DNA from: JBDTYT01 sp040005555
Lineage (GTDB): Bacteria; Actinomycetota; UBA4738; HRBIN12
NCBI GenBank assembly: GCA_040005555.1
Contig: JBDTYT010000017.1
Location: 1-24,888, forward strand
DNA length: 24,888 nucleotides
Direction: 5' to 3'
Made by a program: the position numbers and the translations under genes. Positions 12,981 to 20,005 of this stretch are shown here, piece by piece. The notes below the pieces were generated by a model. It saw only the letters and a list, made by a program, of their open reading frames with translations, did not search any database and was not told the origin of the DNA. Position 1 is the first letter of the stretch. Each line of letters begins with the position of its first letter.

Positions 12981-13375
12981 CCGACCTTCAACTCCTCTTC
13001 GCTCACGTCGCCGTCCACGATCCGGAAGGCTCGCAGGACCGGGCGCTCTCGATCCGAGAGCGAGAGCACCATGTAGTACGCGTCGGGGTAGAACGCCTGG
13101 TTGCGATCGGTGTCGGAGGGATACGCCTCGGAGTGGGTGTGTGTGTGGTAGATCGCGAAGAGATCCCATCCAGCGTCATCGATCTGGTCGAACACTTGCA
13201 ACTGCTCCTTCGCATCCAATTGATAAGACACCGGGCTCGCGTCGAGGTTGCGCATCGGGAAGACCTTCACGGGAACGCCGTCCTTGCTTGCCAGCAGACC
13301 GCAGCACTCGTTCGGGAACTCCCGAAGCCCGTGCTCGACCATCTCGTCGAAGTGATTGAGATCCAGCTCGATCAT
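12977..13375 (-). CDS. mec: Mec-like JAMM metalloprotease of the CysO pathway
   Basis: 132 residues, single JAMM/MPN+ domain. The zinc motif is complete: Glu23 (NECCGLLAS), His77 and His79 (IYHTHTHSEAYPSDTD), Ser87 and Asp90, fitting E-xn-H-x-H-x7-S-x2-D. In M. tuberculosis the homologue cuts CysO-cysteine to release cysteine and regenerate CysO. Here it may have a second task, removing Ala-Arg from the CysO precursor. ATG 13375 has AGGTG 4 nt upstream. It is the first of four genes (mec, moeB, cysO, cysM) whose first three overlap by ATGA. A 14-bp palindrome overlaps its start codon. selD lies 49 bp upstream on the same strand and could feed the same transcript. Confidence 0.94.
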   Translation of the reverse strand: MIELDLNHFDEMVEHGLREFPNECCGLLASKDGVPVKVFPMRNLDASPVSYQLDAKEQLQVFDQIDDAGWDLFAIYHTHTHSEAYPSDTDRNQAFYPDAYYMVLSLSDRERPVLRAFRIVDGDVSEEELKVG

Positions 13376-13387
13376 TGCACCTGCAAT
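13374..13387. promoter_or_regulatory. ATTGCA-N2-TGCAAT palindrome at the mec start codon
   Basis: Perfect 6-bp arms around CC/GG, overlapping the mec ATG. On the minus strand it begins directly after a possible -10 (TACAGT, 13393-13388), so a bound protein would cover the transcription start and block expression. I cannot assign the site to a known regulator; a sulfur- or cysteine-responsive repressor would make sense. Confidence 0.5.
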
Positions 13388-13410
13388 AACTGTATCAGCG
13401 CGGTGATATT

Positions 13411-13422
13411 CCTCGAACGAGG
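13411..13422. repeat. CCTCG-AA-CGAGG inverted repeat between selD and mec
   Basis: A short inverted repeat 2 bp beyond the selD stop codon. As RNA it gives at most CCTC/GAGG closing a 4-nt loop. It may be a weak terminator of selD or a second operator for the mec operon; no T-run follows on the minus strand. Confidence 0.3.
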
Positions 13423-13424
13423 TT

Positions 13425-14474
13425 TCAGGACGTGAGGCGACCGGTCACCGCGATCGTGCCGGGACGGCCCGGGACGGTGACGCCGATATCCGCGTACGCG
13501 ACGCCCGCGCCGGCCAGTGACTCGGCGAGCCATTCATAGTCCGTGGCCGCGATGAGGAGCCCGCCGCTCGTCTGAGCGTCGCTGAGCACCAGTTGCTCGG
13601 GCTCGGTCAGCCTGCCCCACTGCACGTTGGGCCGGACGAAAGCGTGGTTGCGTCGACTCCCGCCCGGGACGACGCCCATCATCGCCAGCTCGAGCACCCC
13701 ATCGAGCACCGGCACGGTCGAGGCATCGATCCTCGCCCCGACCCCCGAGGCCGTGAGCATGCGTTGGAGGTGCCCGAGCAGCCCGAATCCCGTGACGTCG
13801 GTGGCCGCCTCGGCGCCCGCCTCGACCATCGCCGCCGATGCATCCGCGTTCAAGCTCGTCATGACGTCGACGGCGACGCGCAGTTGTTCCTCGGTGGCGA
13901 TCCCGCGTTTGATCGCTGTGGAGACGATGCCGAGGCCGAGCGGCTTCGTGAGGAACAGGTGGGCCTCGGGCGGCGCCGTGGAGTTCCGAACGATCCGATC
14001 GGGATCGGCGAGCCCGAGGGCGACCATCCCGTATTTCGGTTCGGGATCGGTGATGGAGTGCCCTCCGAGGACCGCGGCGCCGGCTTTGGAGGCGACGTCG
14101 ATCCCACCTTGGAGCACCTGGCCGAGCATCTCGAGCGGCAGGTCGTCTACCGGCCAGCTCGCGATGTTGAGCGCGAGGAACGGGGCACCGCCCATCGCGT
14201 ACACATCGGAGAGCGCGTTCGCCGCCGCGATGCGTCCCCAGTCGTACGGGTCGTCCACGATCGGCGTGAAGAAGTCGAGCGTCGCGACGAGCGCCTGGCC
14301 GCCGGGCATCAGCACCACCGCGGCGTCGTCACCGGTCTCGGCGCCGACGAGGACCCCGCCGGTCACCTGGGGCATCGAGAGCGTCCCGAGGACGCTGAGC
14401 AGCTCATCGGGGCCGAGCTTGCAGCCGCACCCGGCCCCGTGACTGAAGCTCGTGAGGCGGCGTTCGGTCTGCAT
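13425..14474 (-). CDS. selD: Selenophosphate synthetase (selenide, water dikinase)
   Basis: 349 residues from ATG 14474; a longer upstream reading is discarded because it runs into the divergent kinase gene. The catalytic N-terminal motif SHGAGCGCKLGPDEL is intact, with Cys16 and Lys19 equivalent to Cys17 and Lys20 of E. coli SelD. It is the cysteine form, with no in-frame UGA. Further AIR-synthase-type motifs: GDDAAVV, LVATLDFFTPIVDDPYDWGR, AAANALSDVYAMGG, GGHSITDPEPKYG, TDVTGFGLLGHL and LSDAQTSGGLL. It makes selenophosphate from ATP and selenide for selenocysteine or 2-selenouridine in tRNA. No selA, selB, selenocysteine tRNA or selenouridine synthase gene is in the window, so the use of the product is unknown. 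It is 26 bp from the divergent PfkB kinase start and 49 bp upstream of mec. Confidence 0.96.
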   Translation of the reverse strand: MQTERRLTSFSHGAGCGCKLGPDELLSVLGTLSMPQVTGGVLVGAETGDDAAVVLMPGGQALVATLDFFTPIVDDPYDWGRIAAANALSDVYAMGGAPFLALNIASWPVDDLPLEMLGQVLQGGIDVASKAGAAVLGGHSITDPEPKYGMVALGLADPDRIVRNSTAPPEAHLFLTKPLGLGIVSTAIKRGIATEEQLRVAVDVMTSLNADASAAMVEAGAEAATDVTGFGLLGHLQRMLTASGVGARIDASTVPVLDGVLELAMMGVVPGGSRRNHAFVRPNVQWGRLTEPEQLVLSDAQTSGGLLIAATDYEWLAESLAGAGVAYADIGVTVPGRPGTIAVTGRLTS

Positions 14475-14500
14475 GCTCCGAGGATGCCACACTCCCTCGC

Positions 14501-15322
14501 ATGCGGGTGGCGGTGGTCGGGCACCTCGAATGGGTCCGGTTCGCACGCCTCGAGCACGTGCCGGTCGCGGGGGAGATCCTGCACTCGACGGAGTGGTGGG
14601 AGCTCCCGGGCGGCGGCGGCCCGGTGGCGGCGGTGCAGCTGGCCCGGCTGGCGGGTTCGTGCGTGTTCTTCACCGCCGTGGGCGCTGACGCGCTCGGCGA
14701 GCGCGCGATCGCGGAACTCGTCGCGCTCGGGCTCACCGTGCACGCGGCCGTGCGCGATGCGCCGACCCGCACCGCCATGACGTTCGTCGATGCGAACGGA
14801 GAACGCACGATCACGACGCTCGGCGATCGACTCGAGCCGCGGATCGATGATCCGCTCCCGTGGGATGAGCTGACGGGCATCGATGCCGTGTACTTCACGG
14901 CTGGTGATATCGAGGCGCTTCGGACGGCGCGGCGAGCTCGTGTGCTCGTCGCGACGACCCGAACGATGGTGCGGCTCGCCGAGGCGGATGTTCGACTGGA
15001 CGCCGTCGTGGGCAGCTCGCGGGACCCCTCCGAGCGCTACGAGCCCGGAGCGCTCTCGCGTCCGCCCGGCGTCGCCGTGCGGACCGACGGCCCTCGAGGC
15101 GGCAGCTGGGTCTGCGCCGACGGCCGGTCGGGTTCGTACGCGGCGGTGCCGCCGCCGGGACCTATCTCCGATCTCTACGGATGCGGGGACAGCTTCGCAG
15201 CGGGGCTGACGTTCGCGCTCGGCCGCGGCGAGCCGGCGGAAGACGCGGTGACGCTTGCAGCGCGATGCGGCGCGTGGTGCGCGAGCGGACGCGGCCCGTA
15301 CGGCAACCAGCTCACCGCCTAG
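14501..15322 (+). CDS. PfkB-family carbohydrate kinase
   Basis: 273 residues, slightly short for a ribokinase/PfkB sugar kinase (about 300). It begins MRVAVVGHLEWVRFARLEHV, has the substrate-loop region LPGGGGPVAAVQLARLAG, FFTAVGADALGERAIAELVA and, near the C terminus, the anion-hole/catalytic motif DLYGCGDSFAAGLTFALGRG, whose GDSF Asp is the general base. The sugar or nucleoside substrate cannot be read from sequence. Only 26 bp separates its ATG from the divergent selD, so promoters must overlap or lie within the genes; no Shine-Dalgarno is evident and the mRNA may be leaderless (CACACT ends 7 nt upstream). Its TAG stop overlaps the fabI stop on the other strand (CTAG, 15319-15322). Confidence 0.88.
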   Translation: MRVAVVGHLEWVRFARLEHVPVAGEILHSTEWWELPGGGGPVAAVQLARLAGSCVFFTAVGADALGERAIAELVALGLTVHAAVRDAPTRTAMTFVDANGERTITTLGDRLEPRIDDPLPWDELTGIDAVYFTAGDIEALRTARRARVLVATTRTMVRLAEADVRLDAVVGSSRDPSERYEPGALSRPPGVAVRTDGPRGGSWVCADGRSGSYAAVPPPGPISDLYGCGDSFAAGLTFALGRGEPAEDAVTLAARCGAWCASGRGPYGNQLTA

Positions 15323-16137
15323 CTCCGCTCCTCGCCGTCAGCCGGAGTGCTCTCCACCGGGGGCAGGCCGCCCGTGCCCATCGCGTGGTACCCGCCGTCT
15401 GCGTGGATCATCTCGCCGCTGATGCCACGGGAGAGATCTGACAGCAGGAACGCGATCGTGTCGGCGACCGGCGTGGGATCACCCGTGTCCCACCCGAGCG
15501 GCGCTCGCGAGCCCCAGCCCCTGGCGAGCTGATCGAACCCGGGGATGCCCTTGGCGGCCATCGTGCGGAGCGGTCCGGCCGAGACGGTATTCACACGGAT
15601 CTTGTAGCCGCCCAGATCGCGTGCGAGGTACCGCGTCACCGACTCGAGCGCCGCCTTCGCGACACCCATCCAGTCGTAGAGTGGCCAGGCGACCTGCGCG
15701 TCGAAATCCAGCGACACGATCCCGCCTCCGTGCTCCTTCATGAGCGGCAGCATCCCGACGGCGATCGCCTTCAGCGAGTACGCGCTCGTCTGCACCGCGG
15801 TCGACACGCTCTCCCACGAGGTCTGGAGGAAGTTGCCGCCGAGGGCGTCCTGCGGCGCGAACGCGATCGCGTGCAGGAACCCGTCGAGCCTCCCCCACCG
15901 CCCAGCGAGCTCGTCGTGCACCGCTTCGATGTGCGCGGGGTCGTTCACGTCCATCTCGAGCACGTCGACCGCCGTCGACAAGCGCCTCGCGGTCTTCTGC
16001 GTGAGGCCCATCGCGCGACCGAACGAGGTGAGGACGATCTCGGCGCCCAGCGATTGAGCTGAGGTCGCCGCGGCGAACGCGATCGAATCGGGCGTGAGCA
16101 CGCCGGTGATGAGCAGCTTCTTGCCTTCGAGCAGCAT
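15319..16137 (-). CDS. fabI: Enoyl-[acyl-carrier-protein] reductase, InhA-like
   Basis: 272 residues, close to InhA and FabI. It catalyses the last NADH-dependent step of each fatty-acid elongation round. Features: LLEGKKLLITGVLTPDSIAFA (nucleotide loop), VLEMDVNDPAHIEAVHDELA, FLHAIAFAPQDALGGNF, the catalytic Tyr154 and Lys161 in YDWMGVAKAALESV (Y-x6-K, almost the InhA sequence), and VNTVSAGPLRTMAAKGIPGF. The start is ATG 16137, with GAGGGG 5 nt upstream; an ATG at 16164 would put that ribosome site inside the gene. Any InhA-type inhibitor site would be here. Its 3' end is convergent with, and overlaps by 4 bp, the PfkB kinase. Confidence 0.95.
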   Translation of the reverse strand: MLLEGKKLLITGVLTPDSIAFAAATSAQSLGAEIVLTSFGRAMGLTQKTARRLSTAVDVLEMDVNDPAHIEAVHDELAGRWGRLDGFLHAIAFAPQDALGGNFLQTSWESVSTAVQTSAYSLKAIAVGMLPLMKEHGGGIVSLDFDAQVAWPLYDWMGVAKAALESVTRYLARDLGGYKIRVNTVSAGPLRTMAAKGIPGFDQLARGWGSRAPLGWDTGDPTPVADTIAFLLSDLSRGISGEMIHADGGYHAMGTGGLPPVESTPADGEERS

Positions 16138-16232
16138 CGTTTCCCCTCGGTCCGAAGGAGTCATGCTAGCCCCTCGGGTTCGTCGCCCTCAGCAAGAGCC
16201 TTCACAGGCGCGGCCGGCATCGAGCCGATCAC

Positions 16233-17189
16233 TCACGACCCCGGAGATGAGATCTTCGAGAGCGATCGCCAGTCTCCGGCTCGGATGAGCGGGAAGGTGT
16301 AGTAGCTCGCACCGAGCGCATGCCGTTCGCGCACCGCATGCACGAACCCGGCGGTCTCGTTCGCGTTCGCGCCGCTCGCGATGCCACCGATCACGTGGAT
16401 CGGAACCGACGGATCTCCCGTCTCTTCGCGGATGATGTGGATATTGCCGGCGGTATACGATCGCGCTCCGGCCGGCCCCGAGACGCGCCACGTGAAGTAC
16501 GTCATCGGCAGGAAGACGTCGTACCGCTGGTCCAGCTGCCGGTACGGGAAGTTCGGCCAGTACGTCGCGTTGCGCCGCATCGCCCTCGGCGAGGGGATGA
16601 TCGCTCCGAGTGGGTAGGCGTCACCGGCCGCAGAGCGCAGCCGATCGGACAGCGCGAGCAATCGACGCGTGCGCGCCTGCGGCATCCGGACCGTCGACGA
16701 CTCGATGTCGAGCGCGAACGAGTCGAATGCGTTGCCGCTGGGCGTGCGGTAGCGGATCGCCGCCACCGACCGCCGGACGTCGAGGTTGACGTCGCGGAAC
16801 CCCGGCAGGTACCACGCCACGATGGAGAGCCCCGCGGCGTGCGCGGCGTTCACGAACTCGCGGACGCCGTCCGCGTGCACGAACGGCTGATGGCGGTTGA
16901 AGTTCGACGTCTCCAGGTACAGCGTCTGCACGCCGTGCGCCTTCATCGAGGCCACGGCCCGCGCCGGATCATCCCAGGAGGCGTCGTAGATATCGATCCA
17001 CGTCCCGAGGCCGCCGTAGGTATCGATGGTGATGGCCGAAGCCCGTTCGTCGGCAGTTGCATCGGCGGCGACGCCGGCGAGATCGACCGTGCGGTCGGTG
17101 GTCGACCGCCCGATCGCGCCCACGGAGGCCGCCGCGAGCACGGCGAACAGGGCGACGGCGAAGGTGTTCCGGAGCGAGAGGGCGGACAT
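16233..17189 (-). CDS. Secreted TIM-barrel-like protein, putative glycoside hydrolase fold
   Basis: 318 residues from ATG 17189. A signal peptide or anchor at about 8-28 (TFAVALFAVLAAASVGAIG) exports it. The mature part has the rhythm of a TIM barrel: GLGTWIDIYDASWDDPARAV, VQTLYLETSNFNRHQP, FVNAAHAAGLSIVAWYLPGF, SFALDIESSTV, ALSDRLRSAAGD, VFLPMTYFTWRV, PIHVIGGIASG and ASYYTFPLIRAGDW. The acidic DIESS strand and the MTYF strand are the kind of places where glycosidase catalytic acids and aromatic subsites sit, but I cannot name a family or prove catalysis. A promoter with the -10 ending 7 nt before the ATG suggests a leaderless mRNA. It is divergent from the DUF885 gene. The longer in-frame reading upstream (to about 17681) is antisense to that gene and rejected. 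Confidence 0.82.
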   Translation of the reverse strand: MSALSLRNTFAVALFAVLAAASVGAIGRSTTDRTVDLAGVAADATADERASAITIDTYGGLGTWIDIYDASWDDPARAVASMKAHGVQTLYLETSNFNRHQPFVHADGVREFVNAAHAAGLSIVAWYLPGFRDVNLDVRRSVAAIRYRTPSGNAFDSFALDIESSTVRMPQARTRRLLALSDRLRSAAGDAYPLGAIIPSPRAMRRNATYWPNFPYRQLDQRYDVFLPMTYFTWRVSGPAGARSYTAGNIHIIREETGDPSVPIHVIGGIASGANANETAGFVHAVRERHALGASYYTFPLIRAGDWRSLSKISSPGS

Positions 17190-17196
17190 CCGCAGC

Positions 17197-17225
17197 AGGG
17201 TACGAAACCCGATGGAAAGATCCAA
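17197..17225 (-). promoter_or_regulatory. Promoter of the secreted TIM-barrel-like gene, leaderless
   Basis: On the minus strand: -35 TTGGAT (17225-17220), exact 17-bp spacer, -10 TACCCT (17202-17197), then 7 nt to ATG 17189. No Shine-Dalgarno lies between, so transcription probably starts at or one base before the start codon. Confidence 0.6.
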
Positions 17226-17288
17226 GGGAACGTCTCCGTGAGCCCGGCTAGGATGGGCGCACGCCACGACCGCACTGGAGGCTTCTCG

Positions 17289-18968
17289 ATGATCGATGGG
17301 GAACACGCGGCGAGGTCGCTCGCCGACCGGTACTGGGAGCAGTTGCTCGAGACCGACCCGATGATCGGCACGATGGTCGGTGACGAGCGGTACGACGACC
17401 GCCTCCCGGACCCCTCGGAAGCGGGTCGCGCCGCGAGAGAAGCCCTCCACCGTGGTGCGCTCGAAGAGCTCGCGCTCGTCGATCGCGATCTTTCCGACGA
17501 GGGGCTGCGCACGACGCTCGACATGCTGGAGGCGATCGCCGAGCGCGACCTCGCGTCGATCGAGCACCGGCTCGATCGACTGCAGATGGCGAGCCACCTC
17601 TGGGGGCCCGGTGGACTGCTGGCGGAACTCGGGTCGTTGCAACGCGCGGACACCCCCGAGCGGCTCGACCGGTATCTCCAACGCCTGCGCGCCACGACCG
17701 CGTTCTACGGAGCCATCAACGACGTGCTGCGCGAGGGCGTCGAAGTGGGCGTCACGGCGCCGCGCGTCGTCGCCGATCGGGCGATCGCACAGGTGGAGCG
17801 GTTGCTGAGCCTCGACCCCGCCGAAAGCCCCGCCGTCCAGCCGGTGCCCGAGGACGACGCCGATGGCCGCGAGCGCGTTGCCCAGGTGTTGCGTGACACG
17901 GTGATGCCGGCCCTGTCGGGCTACCTCGACGCGCTGCGCGAGTACCTGCCCGCCGCGACGGAGACCATCGGCATCTCGGCGCTCCCGAATGGTGAGGCGA
18001 TGTACGAGGCCGAGATCCTCTCATGGACCACGTTGCCGCTCGAGGCGCGCAAGGTGCACGACCTCGGACTGGAGGACCTCGAGAAGATCCAGGAGGAGCG
18101 TCGGTTGATCGCGCGACGGATGGGACACCCGGACGTCGCGTCCGCCCTCGCCGAGCTGAACGCCAGCGGTCGCAACACGGCGGAGTCGCGGGAAGCGCTC
18201 GTCGCCCTCGCGCAGGACCAGGTCCAGCGCGGCTGGGAGGCGGCGCCCGGGTTCTTCCGTCGGCGTCCGCGCGAGAACTGCGAGGTCCGCCCCGTCGAGG
18301 AGTTCCGTGAGGCGGACATGCCCTTCGCCTTCTACCAGCCACCCTCGGAGGACGGCTCGCGCTCGGGCGTGTACTACGTGAACGCCTACGACCTCGACGA
18401 CCGCCCGCTGCATCACCTGGCCACCACCACCTACCACGAGGCGAACCCAGGCCATCACTTCCAGATCGCCATCGAGCAGGAGATCGCCGACCGACCGGCG
18501 CTGCGCAGGTTCGGAGGACTGATGGCCGGCAGCGCGTTCTGCGAGGGCTGGGGCCTGTACAGCGAACGCCTCGCGGACGAGATGGGGTTGTTCCTGGACG
18601 ACGTCGAGCGTCTGGGCATGCTCGACGCGCAGGCGCACCGCGCGGCTCGGCTGATCGTCGATACCGGCATCCACGCCTTCGGCTGGTCCCGCGAGTCCGC
18701 CATCGCGCAGCTCCAGGAAGCCGGCGTCCCACACACGGACGCCGTGATCGAGACCGACCGGTACATCACGCTGCCCGGCCAGGCCCTCACCTACAAGATC
18801 GGTCAGTTCGAGATCGAGCACCAGCGCGCCGAGGCCGCCAAACGCGACGGCGCCGCGTTCTCGCTCTCGGATTTCCACGACCGGCTGCTCGGTCTGGGCT
18901 CGATCCCGCTGTCGGCTCTGCGTCGCGAGCTCGGGGGCGAGAACGAGGGCGTCAGCCCAAGGGCTTGA
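17289..18968 (+). CDS. DUF885 family protein, probable zinc metallopeptidase
   Basis: 559 residues, typical of DUF885 (about 550-600). ATG 17289 is set by GGAGG 7 nt upstream; a much longer upstream reading is antisense to the neighbouring gene. The first half is helical (ARSLADRYWEQLLETDPMIG, TLDMLEAIAERDLASIEHRL). The second half has the family signature YHEANPGHHFQ with His383-Glu384 and His389-His390, followed by FCEGWGLYSERLADEMG and DTGIHAFGWSRESA, where the third metal-site residues are expected. No signal peptide, so cytoplasmic. The family fold resembles M2/M32-type gluzincin peptidases, and the HE...HH arrangement supports a bound metal, but substrates are largely unknown. The 3' end overlaps the convergent methyltransferase gene by 17 bp. 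Confidence 0.92.
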   Translation: MIDGEHAARSLADRYWEQLLETDPMIGTMVGDERYDDRLPDPSEAGRAAREALHRGALEELALVDRDLSDEGLRTTLDMLEAIAERDLASIEHRLDRLQMASHLWGPGGLLAELGSLQRADTPERLDRYLQRLRATTAFYGAINDVLREGVEVGVTAPRVVADRAIAQVERLLSLDPAESPAVQPVPEDDADGRERVAQVLRDTVMPALSGYLDALREYLPAATETIGISALPNGEAMYEAEILSWTTLPLEARKVHDLGLEDLEKIQEERRLIARRMGHPDVASALAELNASGRNTAESREALVALAQDQVQRGWEAAPGFFRRRPRENCEVRPVEEFREADMPFAFYQPPSEDGSRSGVYYVNAYDLDDRPLHHLATTTYHEANPGHHFQIAIEQEIADRPALRRFGGLMAGSAFCEGWGLYSERLADEMGLFLDDVERLGMLDAQAHRAARLIVDTGIHAFGWSRESAIAQLQEAGVPHTDAVIETDRYITLPGQALTYKIGQFEIEHQRAEAAKRDGAAFSLSDFHDRLLGLGSIPLSALRRELGGENEGVSPRA

Positions 18969-19824
18969 CGGCGCACAGCAGCAGGTAGTCGATCACGCGG
19001 CGCCGCCACAACAGCTCGACCTGCGCCAGCATCACCCGCGCCGCCAGCCGGAAGGAGAGCGGCGCGTCATGCTCGCGATCCAGCGTGCGTCGCACGAACA
19101 CGAGAGCTGGGCCGATGACGCGTTCGCCGACCTGCTGCGATCGAACGTCGCGGAAGCCCGCCTTCTCGACACGGCTGGCGATCGATGCGGCGGTCTCGGC
19201 GGCGCCTGTCCGCAGTCCCCACACCCGCAGCTGCGACACGCCGGCCACCAGCTCGGCGGGCCCTCGAGGCATCCGTTGCGTCGGGACGTCCGACATCGTG
19301 AGCACGCCTCCCGGTCGAAGGACGCGGAACGCCTCGGCGAAGAACGCGGCTCGCGAGGAGAAGTGGAAGGCCGCCTCGACGCAGATGACCCCATCGATGC
19401 TCGCGTCGCGGAGCGGGATCCGCGTGGCGTCACCGTTCACGGGGATCGCGCCCGCGCTCGCTAACACGGCGCGGCCCGAGCGGAGCTGCGACTCCGTGAT
19501 GTTGAGCGCGATGAGCGTCTGGGGGTTCGCGATGTTGGCGATGAGCTGATCCTGCTCGCCGAGCCCGTTCCCGACGTCGAGGAGGGTCCTGCCCACCGGC
19601 AGGTCGGCGGCGAGCGTTGCGACGAGCCGTCGCACCGCGGCAGACGCCTCGGTGCGGTCGCTGCCGTCGCCCTCCCAGAGCCCGAGGTTCAGCCACCCGT
19701 CGTCGAGCGCGAGGAAGAAATCGGAGCCGAGGCTGTCGTAGACGGCGGCCGCCGGGTTGTTGCCTCGCCACAGCATCGTCACCGCATGCCGCAGGTTCCT
19801 CGACGTCCAGCCCGGCCGTGCCAT
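18952..19824 (-). CDS. Class I SAM-dependent methyltransferase
   Basis: 290 residues from ATG 19824. The SAM-binding motif I is RTLLDVGNGLGEQDQLIA (about 85-102), followed by LIALNITESQLRSGRAVLAS, GDATRIPLRDASIDGVICVE (motif II region), AFHFSSRAAFFAEAFRVLRP and GGVLTMSDVPTQRMP. The N-terminal half (NPAAAVYDSLGSDFFLALDD, GWLNLGLWEG) resembles small-molecule O- or C-methyltransferases of the sterol/macrolide type. The acceptor is unknown. The C terminus is basic and hydrophobic (VELLWRRRVIDYLLLCAVKP) and could touch the membrane. GGGGAG abuts the ATG with no spacing, and TACCGT ends 6 nt upstream, so a leaderless start is possible. It is divergent (181 bp) from the aminotransferase gene. Confidence 0.88.
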   Translation of the reverse strand: MARPGWTSRNLRHAVTMLWRGNNPAAAVYDSLGSDFFLALDDGWLNLGLWEGDGSDRTEASAAVRRLVATLAADLPVGRTLLDVGNGLGEQDQLIANIANPQTLIALNITESQLRSGRAVLASAGAIPVNGDATRIPLRDASIDGVICVEAAFHFSSRAAFFAEAFRVLRPGGVLTMSDVPTQRMPRGPAELVAGVSQLRVWGLRTGAAETAASIASRVEKAGFRDVRSQQVGERVIGPALVFVRRTLDREHDAPLSFRLAARVMLAQVELLWRRRVIDYLLLCAVKPLG

Positions 19825-19940
19825 CTCCCCACGGTACGGGAGGTGAACCCCTCCGTCGGCTACCCGTCCACCGAGCCCCAGTGGCGGACGCGGCCGGCGA
19901 GCGCCACCATGATCTTCAATATGCGCATCTCGAGACGCGG

Positions 19941-19969
19941 TTGACTGCCGGCGTCGCTTCGGCAAGGCT
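19941..19969 (+). promoter_or_regulatory. Promoter of the class III aminotransferase gene
   Basis: -35 TTGACT (19941-19946), 17-bp spacer, -10 AAGGCT (19964-19969). Transcription should start near 19976, giving a leader of about 30 nt with AGGAGG (19996-20001) 4 nt before GTG 20006. The -10 is weak but keeps the key A and T. The rest of the 181-bp gap (19825-20005) shows nothing further that I can support. Confidence 0.55.
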
Positions 19970-20005
19970 TCGGCCGCAACCCGTCCCATACGCCCAGGAG
20001 GAACC

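Noticed and set aside
13425..14474. SelD as a selenoprotein with in-frame UGA
   Set aside because: The catalytic position is read as Cys and the frame has no internal stop.
17190..17681. N-terminal extension of the secreted TIM-barrel-like protein
   Set aside because: It runs antisense through the DUF885 gene, while a signal peptide and a good promoter support the start at 17189.
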